A stretch of DNA of 55,114 bases from an uncultured Acidobacteriia bacterium (lineage in GTDB: Bacteria; Acidobacteriota; Terriglobia; Bryobacterales; Bryobacteraceae). Each line of letters opens with the position of its first letter. The stretch's first letter is position 1. The position numbers were made by a program, and so were the translations under genes. A model generated the notes under the pieces. It worked only from the letters and a program-made list of their open reading frames with translations, had not been told where the DNA came from and made no database searches. Shown piece after piece: positions 16,690 to 24,955 of this stretch. The stretch covers positions 1 through 55,114 of the forward strand of contig CAIYVZ010000175.1 in assembly GCA_903929755.1 (NCBI GenBank), read 5' to 3'.

Positions 16690-17265
16690 TCACGATTCGG
16701 CTTCTACTCTGCTGCGGATCAGCCCCGCCTGCCAGATATGACGCCGCTCGTGGGCGCTCATGCTCCGCAGAGCGGTGCCGAACCGCATCACCGCCGGCTT
16801 GAAGAACGGGTTGCGGAACTTCAGGGCGTTCAGGTCCAGGGTGGCGCCCGCGTTGAGGATGCTTCGGAGGTCGTGGTGCGTTTCCGTCCATTGGCGCAAC
16901 ACGTCGGCACTCTCCAAACGCGGGGCCGGTACGATAGCGTTCGGCGCCGGGGCTTTCATCCGGACGGGTGGCTCCAGAATATAGAGGAACCACCGGCCGA
17001 TCAATCCCGTTTGAAGTGGTTCCCGCCTCGGAAATTTTAACGGATCCGCAGTCTCCATCATCGGCTTCATCACCTGGATATAGCCGAGGTTGGTAAGAGA
17101 AAGGTGCTCGATGCATTGCAGAATGCTCCAGCTCTTTCCCTCGCCAGGCTGGCGATTGAGTTGAGCCGCGGAGAGGTTGGAGACCAGTTTGCGGCCGTGG
17201 TTTTCGTTCTGCTCAAAGTCATTGATGATCTCTTGCAGATCGGGTGGAAGGAGGACATTTGCCAT
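16690..17265 (-). CDS. DinB-family protein
   Basis: The 191-residue protein is DinB/YfiT-like: a first helix with AAQLNRQPGEGKSWSILQCIEHL carrying the conserved WS and the metal-site histidine, a middle region, and a final helix with MSAHERRHIWQAG carrying the other histidines. Such proteins bind a divalent metal and may act as thiol transferases; the substrate is unknown. The ATG at 17265 is preferred over a TTG at 17286 that lies in frame 7 codons upstream. It is transcribed toward the peroxiredoxin gene with a 27-base gap, which suggests a two-gene unit with a possible thiol/selenol or stress role (inference). Confidence 0.82.
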   Translation of the reverse strand: MANVLLPPDLQEIINDFEQNENHGRKLVSNLSAAQLNRQPGEGKSWSILQCIEHLSLTNLGYIQVMKPMMETADPLKFPRREPLQTGLIGRWFLYILEPPVRMKAPAPNAIVPAPRLESADVLRQWTETHHDLRSILNAGATLDLNALKFRNPFFKPAVMRFGTALRSMSAHERRHIWQAGLIRSRVEAES

Positions 17266-17333
17266 AAAGTTCACGCGGTGCTTCAATAGTCATACCAGTT
17301 TTCCCGCAACCTCGCGCGGGACGAGGAGAAAGT

Positions 17334-18128
17334 ATGAAACCAGGCATCAGGCAGATTCTTGCGGCAGTCATCGTGGGTTCATTCGTAAGTACATGCGCGG
17401 TTGCGGCTGAACCACAGCTCGCGCGTTTTGAGGTTGCCTCCATCCGCCCAGGCAATAATCCCCACGCCACCTCCATTCGCCGCCAGCCAACCGGGGGGAG
17501 GTTTACTACCCAGAACACCACGCTGAGGGCTTTACTTGCTTACGCTTATGGCGTGCAGGCTCACCAGGTTACAGGCGGTCCGGTGTGGATCGGGACGGAT
17601 CTTTGGGATATCACTGCCAGACCCGAGGGAGAGGTTCCGGAGGGTCTGGAAGGAGACGCCCGTCTCCGCCAGATGATGCAGCATCTGCTGGCCGAACGCT
17701 TCGCGGTTGCCGTCCACAATGAAACGAAAGACCTGCCGGTCTACGGCCTGGTGGTGGCGAAAGCCGGGTCGAAGATGAAGCAGGTGGAGGCCCCCGAGCC
17801 AGCGGCTTTCCGGATGGGAATGAGCCAGTTCACCCTGGTGGGCGATATTTCCCAGCTAATCAGCCAGCTGATTCGGGTGACTGGCCGCAGCGTCGCCGAC
17901 GAAACCGGCCTGAAGGGGAACTACGAGATGAAGCTGAGCTGGACACCCGACCCGGCGCAGCAGGCGCAGATCGCCGCCGCCCACGGAACGGCCCCGGATT
18001 TCGCCGCCGCCGAGGGGCCGTCGTTGTTCACCGCCCTGCAGGAACAACTGGGCTTACGGCTGGATGCCCGTAAAGGTCCGGTGGTCGTTTACACGGTGGA
18101 TAAGGCTTCAAAGCCATCGGAAAACTGA
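17334..18128 (+). CDS. TIGR03435-family exported protein
   Basis: The 264-residue protein has a signal peptide (about residues 1-25, ending VAAEPQ) and the hallmark sequence FEVASIRPGNNPHATS near the mature N-terminus. Further signatures are YGVQAHQVTGGPVWIGTDLWDI, split here as YGVQAHQVTGGP and WDITARPEG, the block LLAERFAVAVHNETKDLPVY, and the C-terminal EQLGLRLDARKGPVVVYTVD. TIGR03435 proteins are numerous in Solibacter relatives and often accompany TonB or BlaR-like genes; their biochemical function is unknown. The ATG at 17334 follows a strong GAGGAGA site. It is divergent from the DinB gene and ends 51 bases before hisS. Confidence 0.9.
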   Translation: MKPGIRQILAAVIVGSFVSTCAVAAEPQLARFEVASIRPGNNPHATSIRRQPTGGRFTTQNTTLRALLAYAYGVQAHQVTGGPVWIGTDLWDITARPEGEVPEGLEGDARLRQMMQHLLAERFAVAVHNETKDLPVYGLVVAKAGSKMKQVEAPEPAAFRMGMSQFTLVGDISQLISQLIRVTGRSVADETGLKGNYEMKLSWTPDPAQQAQIAAAHGTAPDFAAAEGPSLFTALQEQLGLRLDARKGPVVVYTVDKASKPSEN

Positions 18129-18179
18129 GATCCGGGTGGGTCGGGGATAATAGAAGTTTCCCCACATGAGAGCAGTGAA

Positions 18180-19412
18180 ATGATTCGAGCCGTTAAAGGT
18201 ACGCGCGACCTCCTTCCGCCAGACACCGCCGTCTGGAACCGAGTTGAAAAGATAGCCCGGGAGGTCTTTCGCTCGTATAACTACCAGGAAATTCGCACTC
18301 CGATACTTGAGGAGACCCAGCTGTTTGCGCGGGGTGTCGGCAATGAGACCGACATTGTCTCGAAGGAGATGTACACCTTCGACGACCACGGCACCATGCT
18401 GACGCTCCGTCCGGAGAACACCGCTTCCGTGATGCGGGCCTGGATCGAACACCGTCTGGACCAAAAGCCGGGCGTGCAGAAGCTCTATTACATTGGGCCA
18501 ATGTTCCGCCGCGAACGCCCCCAAAAGGGCCGTTACCGCCAGTTCTTCCAGATTGGCGCCGAGGCGATCGGTTCGGAATCCCCCTTTATCGACGCCGAAG
18601 TGATCGAGATGGTGATGGAGATGCTGACCCGGTGTGGGTTGTCCGGGGCGAATCTGGTCATCAACTCCGTCGGGTGCCCGAATTGCCGACCTGCGTTTGT
18701 CGAAAAGCTGCGGCTCGCTTTGCAACCCGTGGCGAAATCTTTGTGTGACGATTGCCAGCGCCGGTCGGAGACGAATCCGCTGCGGGTGCTCGATTGCAAA
18801 ATCCCGGCAGACCAGGACATCATCAACGCGCTGCCGTCTATTCTGGATAACCTGTGCGGGGTTTGCGGCCCCCACTTCGCCACCGTAAAAGGCTATCTGG
18901 AAGAGCGCGAGATCGCTTTTGAGGTCCGGCCACGTCTGGTGCGGGGTCTCGATTACTACATGCGCACCACTTTTGAAGTAACCCACGGAAGCCTGGGAGC
19001 CCAGAATTCCGTGCTGGGTGGTGGCCGGTATGACGGCCTGGCGCAGTCATTGGGTTCGAATTTGCCGACGCCCGGCATCGGGTTCTCCATCGGCGAAGAC
19101 CGTCTGGTCATGTCTGTGGATCAGACGGCCGACGCGCCGCTCGATCTTTATATCGCGCCGTTGGGCGATGCGGCCCTTCACCATGCCGGGGTCCTGGCCC
19201 GCGAATTGCGCCGCGCCGGGGTTTCCGTGGAAGTGATGGCGGGCGGCAAACTGAAGCGCGCCATGGAACTCGCCAATAAGCAAGGTGCCCGTTATACGCT
19301 GATTCTGGGCGATGACGAGATCGCGGCAGGCGTTTACGCGCTGAAGGACATGACTTCCGGCGAGCAGCATCCCGTTACGCGAGAAGCCTTGTTTGAACGC
19401 TTCGCTGTTTGA
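18180..19412 (+). CDS. hisS: Histidyl-tRNA synthetase
   Basis: The 410-residue class-II synthetase charges tRNA-His with histidine. Motif 1 lies near EEIRTPILEETQLF-like sequence (EIRTPILEETQLFARGVG). Motif 2 is FRRERPQKGRYRQF, and the HisRS-specific signature is RGLDYYMRTTFEV. The motif-3 region is LGSNLPTPGIGFSIGEDR, and an anticodon-binding alpha/beta domain closes the protein (from about 315). The length is usual. The ATG at 18180 sits behind GTGAA. The gene is followed by aspS, 140 bases further on, after a patch of repeats derived from its own 3' end. Confidence 0.97.
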   Translation: MIRAVKGTRDLLPPDTAVWNRVEKIAREVFRSYNYQEIRTPILEETQLFARGVGNETDIVSKEMYTFDDHGTMLTLRPENTASVMRAWIEHRLDQKPGVQKLYYIGPMFRRERPQKGRYRQFFQIGAEAIGSESPFIDAEVIEMVMEMLTRCGLSGANLVINSVGCPNCRPAFVEKLRLALQPVAKSLCDDCQRRSETNPLRVLDCKIPADQDIINALPSILDNLCGVCGPHFATVKGYLEEREIAFEVRPRLVRGLDYYMRTTFEVTHGSLGAQNSVLGGGRYDGLAQSLGSNLPTPGIGFSIGEDRLVMSVDQTADAPLDLYIAPLGDAALHHAGVLARELRRAGVSVEVMAGGKLKRAMELANKQGARYTLILGDDEIAAGVYALKDMTSGEQHPVTREALFERFAV

Positions 19413-19465
19413 AGTTTGAACGCTTCGCTGTTTGAACGCTTTCGCGTGGGTTCGAACGCTTCGTC
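19392..19465 (+). repeat. Repeats of the hisS 3' end
   Basis: The last codons of hisS, TTTGAACGCTTCGCTG (19392-19407), are repeated exactly just after the stop (19415-19430). A third, slightly altered copy (TTTGAACGCTTTCGCGTG) starts at 19431 and a fourth, TTCGAACGCTTCGTC, at 19451. Unit spacing is 23, 16 and 20 bases. Only the first copy is coding in hisS (LFERFAV). Confidence 0.8.
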
Positions 19466-19552
19466 AAGGTTTGAGCGGAATCCAAACGGTACAATAAGGA
19501 TTCGGCGCGACGTTCGTCACGCCGGTCAGCATTTCAGTCAAGCGAGGCGAAG

Positions 19553-21367
19553 TTGCACAAGTATCGATCACACACATGCGGCGAGTTGCGGAGTGCTCAC
19601 GCGGGTACCGAAGTCCGGCTTTCCGGCTGGTTGCGGAATCGCCGCGACCACGGCGGTGTTTACTTTATTGATCTTGCCGATCATTACGGGATCACCCAGC
19701 TGGTTGTTGATCCGGATTCCGCCATTTATGGCCTGATCTCGAGCCTGCCGAAAGAGACGGTCATCCGCGTGGATGGCACGGTTATTGCCCGCGACGCCTC
19801 AGCCATCAACCCCAACATGGTGACCGGCGAAATTGAAGTTCGCGTCACCGACGGCGAGATGCTGGGTGCCACCGAACCTCTTCCGTTCAGCGTGTTCCCG
19901 GAACTGCCGGTTCCTGAGGAAACGCGCCTCACCTATCGCTTCCTCGACCTTCGCAAGTCGAAGATGCATGCCAACATCCTGTTGCGTTCCAGGGTGATTT
20001 CCGCCATCCGGCACCGGATGGTGGACCTGGGCTTCATGGAGTTCCAGACCCCCACGCTGACCGCATCCAGCCCGGAAGGCGCTCGCGACTTCCTGGTACC
20101 CGCTCGCCGTCACCCCGGTAAGTTCTACGCGTTGCCCCAGGCTCCGCAGATGTTCAAACAGATCATCATGGTGTCGGGTTTTGACCGGTACTTCCAGGTC
20201 GCGCCCTGCTATCGCGATGAAGATGCCCGGGCCGACCGCAGCCCCGGTGAGTTCTACCAGCTCGATATCGAGATGAGCTTCGTGACGCAGGATGACGTTT
20301 TCGCCGCGCTCGAAACTCTGATGGTGGGTCTGTTTACCGAATTCCGCTCCGACCGCATCATCACGCAGGCTCCGTTCCCCCGGATTACCTACGCTGACGC
20401 GATGTTGAAGTATGGTTCGGACAAGCCCGACCTTCGCAATCCGCTGCTGATCGTGGATTTGGGGAGCATTTTTGCCGACACGTCGTTCCGCGCTTTCGCC
20501 GGGAAAACCGTCCGCGCGATTCGGCTGCCGCAAACCGCCGGGAACTCCCGTTCGTTCTGGGATCGTTTGGAAGAACAGGCCAAGACGCTCGGTGCCGCCG
20601 GGCTGGCGTGGCTCTCTGTGGAAGCAGATGGTTCGCTCAAGGGCCCGATTGCCAAGTTCCTGACGCCGGAAAGCCAGAAAGCGATGGTGGAGGCGACGGC
20701 TTCCGAAGTCGGCGACGCCATCATCATCCTCGCTGACACCAACGTTCCGAAGATGTGCCGCATTCTGGGGACTCTGCGCGATTCGCTCGGCAAACAGCTA
20801 AGCCTGATCGAAGAGAACGTCTACCGCTTCTGCTGGATCGTTGATTTCCCGATGTACGAATTCAACGAAGAGTCGGGCAAGGTTGAGTTCAGCCACAACC
20901 CGTTCTCCATGCCGCAAGGTGGTCTGGACGCGCTGAACAATCAGGATCCGCTCACCATCAAGGCTTTCCAGTACGACATTGTTTGCAACGGCTATGAGCT
21001 TAGCTCCGGCGCCATCCGGAACCACCAGCCTTCCATCATGTACCGCGCATTCGAGATTGCGGGTTACGGCAAGGAAGAAGTGGAGACCCGGTTCAAGGCT
21101 CTCATTAACGCGCTGAAGTACGGCGCGCCGCCCCACGGTGGTATCGCTCCCGGCATTGACCGCATTGTGATGCTGATTGCCGATGAGCCGAACATCCGCG
21201 AAGTGATCATGTTCCCGATGAACCAGAATGCGGAAGATCTGATGATGAACGCGCCGAATACGGTGCGTCCGCAGCAGCTCAAGGAGCTTCACATTGCGGT
21301 GGTGCAGCCGCCGCAGAAGGTGGAAGCTCCGAAGGCTGACGCGCCAAAACCGACCGAAACCGCGTAA
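19553..21367 (+). CDS. aspS: Aspartyl-tRNA synthetase
   Basis: The 604-residue class-II synthetase charges tRNA-Asp (and possibly tRNA-Asn). It has the N-terminal OB-fold anticodon domain ([21 protein letters not shown]), motif 2 around [25 protein letters not shown] (seen as [11 protein letters not shown]), the bacterial GAD insert in the middle, and motif 3 [13 protein letters not shown] near the C-terminus. The start is TTG at 19553 with GAGGCGA a few bases upstream; no ATG serves, since the conserved [12 protein letters not shown] sequence begins here. The C-terminal tail is rich in Lys, Ala and Pro. It ends before a shared terminator with the convergent aspartokinase gene. Confidence 0.97.
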   Translation: MHKYRSHTCGELRSAHAGTEVRLSGWLRNRRDHGGVYFIDLADHYGITQLVVDPDSAIYGLISSLPKETVIRVDGTVIARDASAINPNMVTGEIEVRVTDGEMLGATEPLPFSVFPELPVPEETRLTYRFLDLRKSKMHANILLRSRVISAIRHRMVDLGFMEFQTPTLTASSPEGARDFLVPARRHPGKFYALPQAPQMFKQIIMVSGFDRYFQVAPCYRDEDARADRSPGEFYQLDIEMSFVTQDDVFAALETLMVGLFTEFRSDRIITQAPFPRITYADAMLKYGSDKPDLRNPLLIVDLGSIFADTSFRAFAGKTVRAIRLPQTAGNSRSFWDRLEEQAKTLGAAGLAWLSVEADGSLKGPIAKFLTPESQKAMVEATASEVGDAIIILADTNVPKMCRILGTLRDSLGKQLSLIEENVYRFCWIVDFPMYEFNEESGKVEFSHNPFSMPQGGLDALNNQDPLTIKAFQYDIVCNGYELSSGAIRNHQPSIMYRAFEIAGYGKEEVETRFKALINALKYGAPPHGGIAPGIDRIVMLIADEPNIREVIMFPMNQNAEDLMMNAPNTVRPQQLKELHIAVVQPPQKVEAPKADAPKPTETA

Positions 21368-21384
21368 GGCTTCGGTAGAAATGA

Positions 21385-21416
21385 AAAAGGGGCTGAGGGA
21401 AACCTCAGCCCCTTTT
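21385..21416. terminator. Bidirectional rho-independent terminator
   Basis: AAAAGGGGCTGAGG and CCTCAGCCCCTTTT form a perfect 14-bp stem around GAAA, between the convergent aspS and aspartokinase genes. Confidence 0.93.
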
Positions 21417-21435
21417 GCTGTTTACAAGGGCGTGT

Positions 21436-22851
21436 TTACAGGTGGCACTCGGTGTGAACGGCGCGAACGGCTTTTTCAAGACCGTCGCGTCGCACAACCA
21501 CCGAGATCGTCAGTTCGCTCGACCCCTGCGCGATTGCCATTACGTTCACTTCGGCGCGCGAAATCGCCGTGAAGATGCGCCCCGCGAAACCCGAGAAGCC
21601 GCGCATGCCCTCGCCAACTACGGCGAGCAGGCCAACTTCGCGGTCCACTTCAATCGCTTTCACGTAGCCGTGCGTCAGTTCCAGAGCGAGCGCGATGTCG
21701 ATCGCTTCCAGAACACGGTCCAGTTCTTCATTGCGCACCAGGAAACAGAAGCTCTGGCGGTAACTGGAACTGGAGAGCGCCAGGATTTCCACATTCACGC
21801 GATCCAGAGCGTCCAGAACACGAGCCATCAGGTGGACACCGCTTACTGCCGCGCTGGCCGGTTCCACTGACACCAAAGCCACATTCGCCATGGAAGTAAC
21901 GGCGCGAGCTCCAGGATTTCCGGCGGCAAGGGCGGGAACGATGCGCGTACCCGGCTTGTCGGGAGAGAAGCTGTTCTTGCTCCAGACGGGAATACCGCGC
22001 TCCACCAGCGGCGCCAGCGTACGGGGGTGCAGAACCTTCGCGCCGGCATAAGCCAGTTCGGCGGCTTCGCTATAGGTGATTTCGTCCAGGATTTTGGCGT
22101 CCGGAACCAGGCGGGGATCGGCAGTCATGATGCCGTCCACGTCAGTCCAGATCCAAAGTTCGGAGGCTTCGAGCGCCGCTGCCAGGATGGAGGCCGAGAA
22201 GTCGGACCCGCCGCGACCGAGAGTCGTGGGCCGACCGTCAACGGTGGCGCCGTTGAAGCCCGTCACGATGGGAGTGCCTCCACGTTGCAGTAACGGGCAG
22301 AGCCGGGCTTTGGCCTTAACGCCTGTAGCCTCCATTAGAGGTGAAGCGTTGTTGAAGACGGCGTCGGTAACAATAGCTTCCGCCGCGTTCACACCCTCGG
22401 CGTCCAGCCCGCGTGATTTCAAATGCTCGCTGACAAGGAGCGCGGAGAGCCGTTCTCCGATAGCGATCGCTTCATCGACGGCGCGAGGCGGGCGATGGCC
22501 CAGCATCCGGATACCACCTGCGATTCGCTGGAAGTCGACGACCAGAGCGGTGACGCCGCTCTGAACGCGGTCCAGTTCCTCTGCCGCCACCAGTTCCGTG
22601 GCGGCTTCCAGGTGGCGCGACAGTAAGGTTGCCAAACCGCGTTCCATGCCCGCATCGTCTCCGGCTTCGGCGTGACGCGTGATTTCCAGCAGCAGATCCG
22701 TGATCTTCGACATGGCGGACACGACTGCCACAACCGGACGTTTCGGAGTGCTGGTTCCCCCGGCCGCCACAATCAAATCGCAGGCAGCCTTTATCCGGGC
22801 AGCCGAACCAACGCTGGTGCCGCCAAATTTCATTACAAGCAGGTTTTCCAA
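21436..22851 (-). CDS. lysC: Aspartokinase
   Basis: The 471-residue monofunctional aspartate kinase makes aspartyl phosphate, the first step to lysine, threonine and methionine. The N-terminal MKFGGTSVGSAARI is the kinase phosphate-binding motif, GRGGSDFSASILAAAL binds aspartate/ATP, and two ACT domains at the C-terminus (from about 315) should bind amino-acid effectors. There is no fused homoserine dehydrogenase domain. The start ATG at 22851 directly abuts the cmk stop at 22852, so translation is probably coupled. It ends the long thiL-to-lysC array. Confidence 0.94.
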   Translation of the reverse strand: MENLLVMKFGGTSVGSAARIKAACDLIVAAGGTSTPKRPVVAVVSAMSKITDLLLEITRHAEAGDDAGMERGLATLLSRHLEAATELVAAEELDRVQSGVTALVVDFQRIAGGIRMLGHRPPRAVDEAIAIGERLSALLVSEHLKSRGLDAEGVNAAEAIVTDAVFNNASPLMEATGVKAKARLCPLLQRGGTPIVTGFNGATVDGRPTTLGRGGSDFSASILAAALEASELWIWTDVDGIMTADPRLVPDAKILDEITYSEAAELAYAGAKVLHPRTLAPLVERGIPVWSKNSFSPDKPGTRIVPALAAGNPGARAVTSMANVALVSVEPASAAVSGVHLMARVLDALDRVNVEILALSSSSYRQSFCFLVRNEELDRVLEAIDIALALELTHGYVKAIEVDREVGLLAVVGEGMRGFSGFAGRIFTAISRAEVNVMAIAQGSSELTISVVVRRDGLEKAVRAVHTECHL

Positions 22852-23523
22852 CTACGCTTCCTCTCTCTTCTGAACAGATGGAATCTTTTCGCGCACAATG
22901 GCAAGAATCCGCTCTTCCACTGCGTCGAGCGAAAGGCCCGTTGTATCCACAGGAACCGCGTCCGGAGCCTGCAGCAAAGGCGACTCCGTCCGTCCCCGGT
23001 CACGCGCGTCGCGCTCGGCGATTTGTTGGGCCAGTTGCTCTCGATCTACTTCCGGTTGCTCGGCTGCCCGGCGTTCCACGCGGGCGTGCGGGTCTGCATC
23101 CAAAAAGATCTTCACCGGGGCATCCGGGAAAACTACCGTGCCGATATCCCGGCCTTCCATCACCACGTTCATCGCCTGCGCCATGGTGCGTTGTTTCAGC
23201 ACCAGCGCCGCGCGAACTCCCGCGAGCGCGGCTACTTTTGAGGCTCCCGCTGAGACTTCCGGGGTTCGAATCTCACCCGAAATATCGGCACCATTCAGGA
23301 AAATGCGGCCGTCGGTATCGAGGCCAAGCTCTGCCTCCACCGCAATTTGTTCCAGACGTTCAGCAGACTCAAGATCAACGCCGGATCGCAGGGCTGCCAG
23401 AGCTACGGCACGATACATGGCTCCGGTATCTATATAGGTGTAACCCAGGCGCTTCGAAATACGGCGCGCCAGGGTACTTTTGCCAGCTCCGGCTGGCCCA
23501 TCAATGGCGATGACTACCTGCAT
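22852..23523 (-). CDS. cmk: Cytidylate kinase
   Basis: The 223-residue enzyme phosphorylates CMP and dCMP using ATP. It has the P-loop IDGPAGAGKST, the Cmk signature YTYIDTGAMYRAVAL, and the CMP-binding/lid sequence VVMEGRDIGTVVFPDAPVKIFLDA. The length is standard. The start ATG at 23523 overlaps the stop of ugd by one base (TAATG), and aspartokinase follows without a gap. This is a housekeeping gene inside a compact operon. Confidence 0.96.
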   Translation of the reverse strand: MQVVIAIDGPAGAGKSTLARRISKRLGYTYIDTGAMYRAVALAALRSGVDLESAERLEQIAVEAELGLDTDGRIFLNGADISGEIRTPEVSAGASKVAALAGVRAALVLKQRTMAQAMNVVMEGRDIGTVVFPDAPVKIFLDADPHARVERRAAEQPEVDREQLAQQIAERDARDRGRTESPLLQAPDAVPVDTTGLSLDAVEERILAIVREKIPSVQKREEA

Positions 23524-24923
23524 TAGTTGGCGGCCAGAACTGTGCTTCGGTGCGTGGCCCGTCCCATTCCGGTGTAGTCGAAACCGGCTGCGGCAGCCTG
23601 CACTGCATCGAACATGTTGCGCCCGTCAATCAGAACCGCGTGATCCATCCGACCGGCCAGTTCGCGCAAATCGAGGGTCCCGAATTCCGGCCATTCCGTG
23701 ACCAGGACCAGGGCGTCGGCATGCTCGGCCATGGAGATCGCGTCATTGCAATAGAGGATTCGCAGATCCGGATTCTGCTCGCGGCAAGCATCCATGGCAA
23801 CGGGATCGTAGGCTCGGACGCGGGCCCCCATCTGAATGAGGCGTTCGGCAATCTGAATGCTGGGGGCATCGCGAAGGTCGTCCGTGTTGGGCTTAAAAGA
23901 CAGGCCCAGCAAGCCGATAGTGCGGCCCTTTAGAATGAACAGCTTTTCCTGCAGCTTCTGGATTACCAGAAGACGCTGTCGCTTGTTCACGCTCAGCGAG
24001 GCTTCCAGCAGACTGGCCTGATACCCGTATTCGCCCGCCGTATGCAGCAGCGAACCGATATCCTTGCCGAAGCAGCTCCCGCCCCAACCGATACCGGCAT
24101 TCAGGAACTTCGTTCCAATGCGGCTGTCGAGGCCAATGCCCTGCATCACTTCCAAAATGTCGGCTCCAACGCGTTCGCAGATGTTCGAAATCTCGTTGGC
24201 GAAGCCGATCTTGGTGGCGAGGAAAGCGTTCGCCGAATACTTGATCATTTCCGCGCTGGTGAGCGTGGTTTCTACTAATGGCACGCGTGAGGTTCCCAGC
24301 GGCCGTGGCTGGAACGAAGGATCGGGGAATAGCTGCTCCGCCAGTTCCGCATAAAGCGCGCGCATAGTGGCGAGCGTCTCAGGCTCTTCGGTTCCAACGA
24401 CGATCCGGTCGGGATAGAGCGAATCATGGATTGCGGACCCCTCGCGCAGGAATTCCGGGTTGCTGGCCATGCCGAAGCGAACGCCGGACGCACCGGAGGC
24501 AGAGATGCCTTCGCGTACCAGAGTCCCCACCAAATTGCCGCAGCCAACCGGCACCGTGGACTTGTTCACAACAACCCGAAAACGTGTGGAATCCATTGCG
24601 GCGCCGATGCTGCGGGCGGCGGCTTCCACATAGGCGAGATTCGATTCTCCCGAGGGCAGCGGCGGAGTCCCGACAGCGACAAACACTACGTCGCTTTGCC
24701 GGACAGGCTCGGCCAGGTCCGTCTCAAACTCCAGCAGACCGCGCTCCGTGCAGACTTTGAGAAGGTCTTCCAGACCCGGCTCGTAGATGGGCGATTGCCC
24801 GGCCCGCAGCTTCTCGATTTTGGAGGCGTCCGTATCGACGCACCACACATGATGGCCCAGATAGGCCAGACAGGCACCCGTGACAGTGCCCACATAACCG
24901 GTTCCAATTACGGTAACGTTCAT
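23523..24923 (-). CDS. ugd: UDP-glucose 6-dehydrogenase
   Basis: The 466-residue enzyme oxidises UDP-glucose to UDP-glucuronate, a precursor of capsule and other surface glycans. It shows the NAD-binding motif VIGTGYVGTVTG at the N-terminus, the central helix with ASNPEFLREGSAIHD, and the active-site cysteine Cys284 in GWGGSCFGKDI. The C-terminal UDP-binding domain follows (LSFKPNTDDLRDAPS). GDP-mannose dehydrogenases share this fold, but the FKPNTDDLRD and GGSCFGKD forms favour UDP-glucose. It overlaps cmk by one base and starts 32 bases after the ankyrin gene. Confidence 0.93.
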   Translation of the reverse strand: MNVTVIGTGYVGTVTGACLAYLGHHVWCVDTDASKIEKLRAGQSPIYEPGLEDLLKVCTERGLLEFETDLAEPVRQSDVVFVAVGTPPLPSGESNLAYVEAAARSIGAAMDSTRFRVVVNKSTVPVGCGNLVGTLVREGISASGASGVRFGMASNPEFLREGSAIHDSLYPDRIVVGTEEPETLATMRALYAELAEQLFPDPSFQPRPLGTSRVPLVETTLTSAEMIKYSANAFLATKIGFANEISNICERVGADILEVMQGIGLDSRIGTKFLNAGIGWGGSCFGKDIGSLLHTAGEYGYQASLLEASLSVNKRQRLLVIQKLQEKLFILKGRTIGLLGLSFKPNTDDLRDAPSIQIAERLIQMGARVRAYDPVAMDACREQNPDLRILYCNDAISMAEHADALVLVTEWPEFGTLDLRELAGRMDHAVLIDGRNMFDAVQAAAAGFDYTGMGRATHRSTVLAAN

Positions 24924-24955
24924 ATCGCTTTTTACAGTTTAGCCGTCCGGACGCG

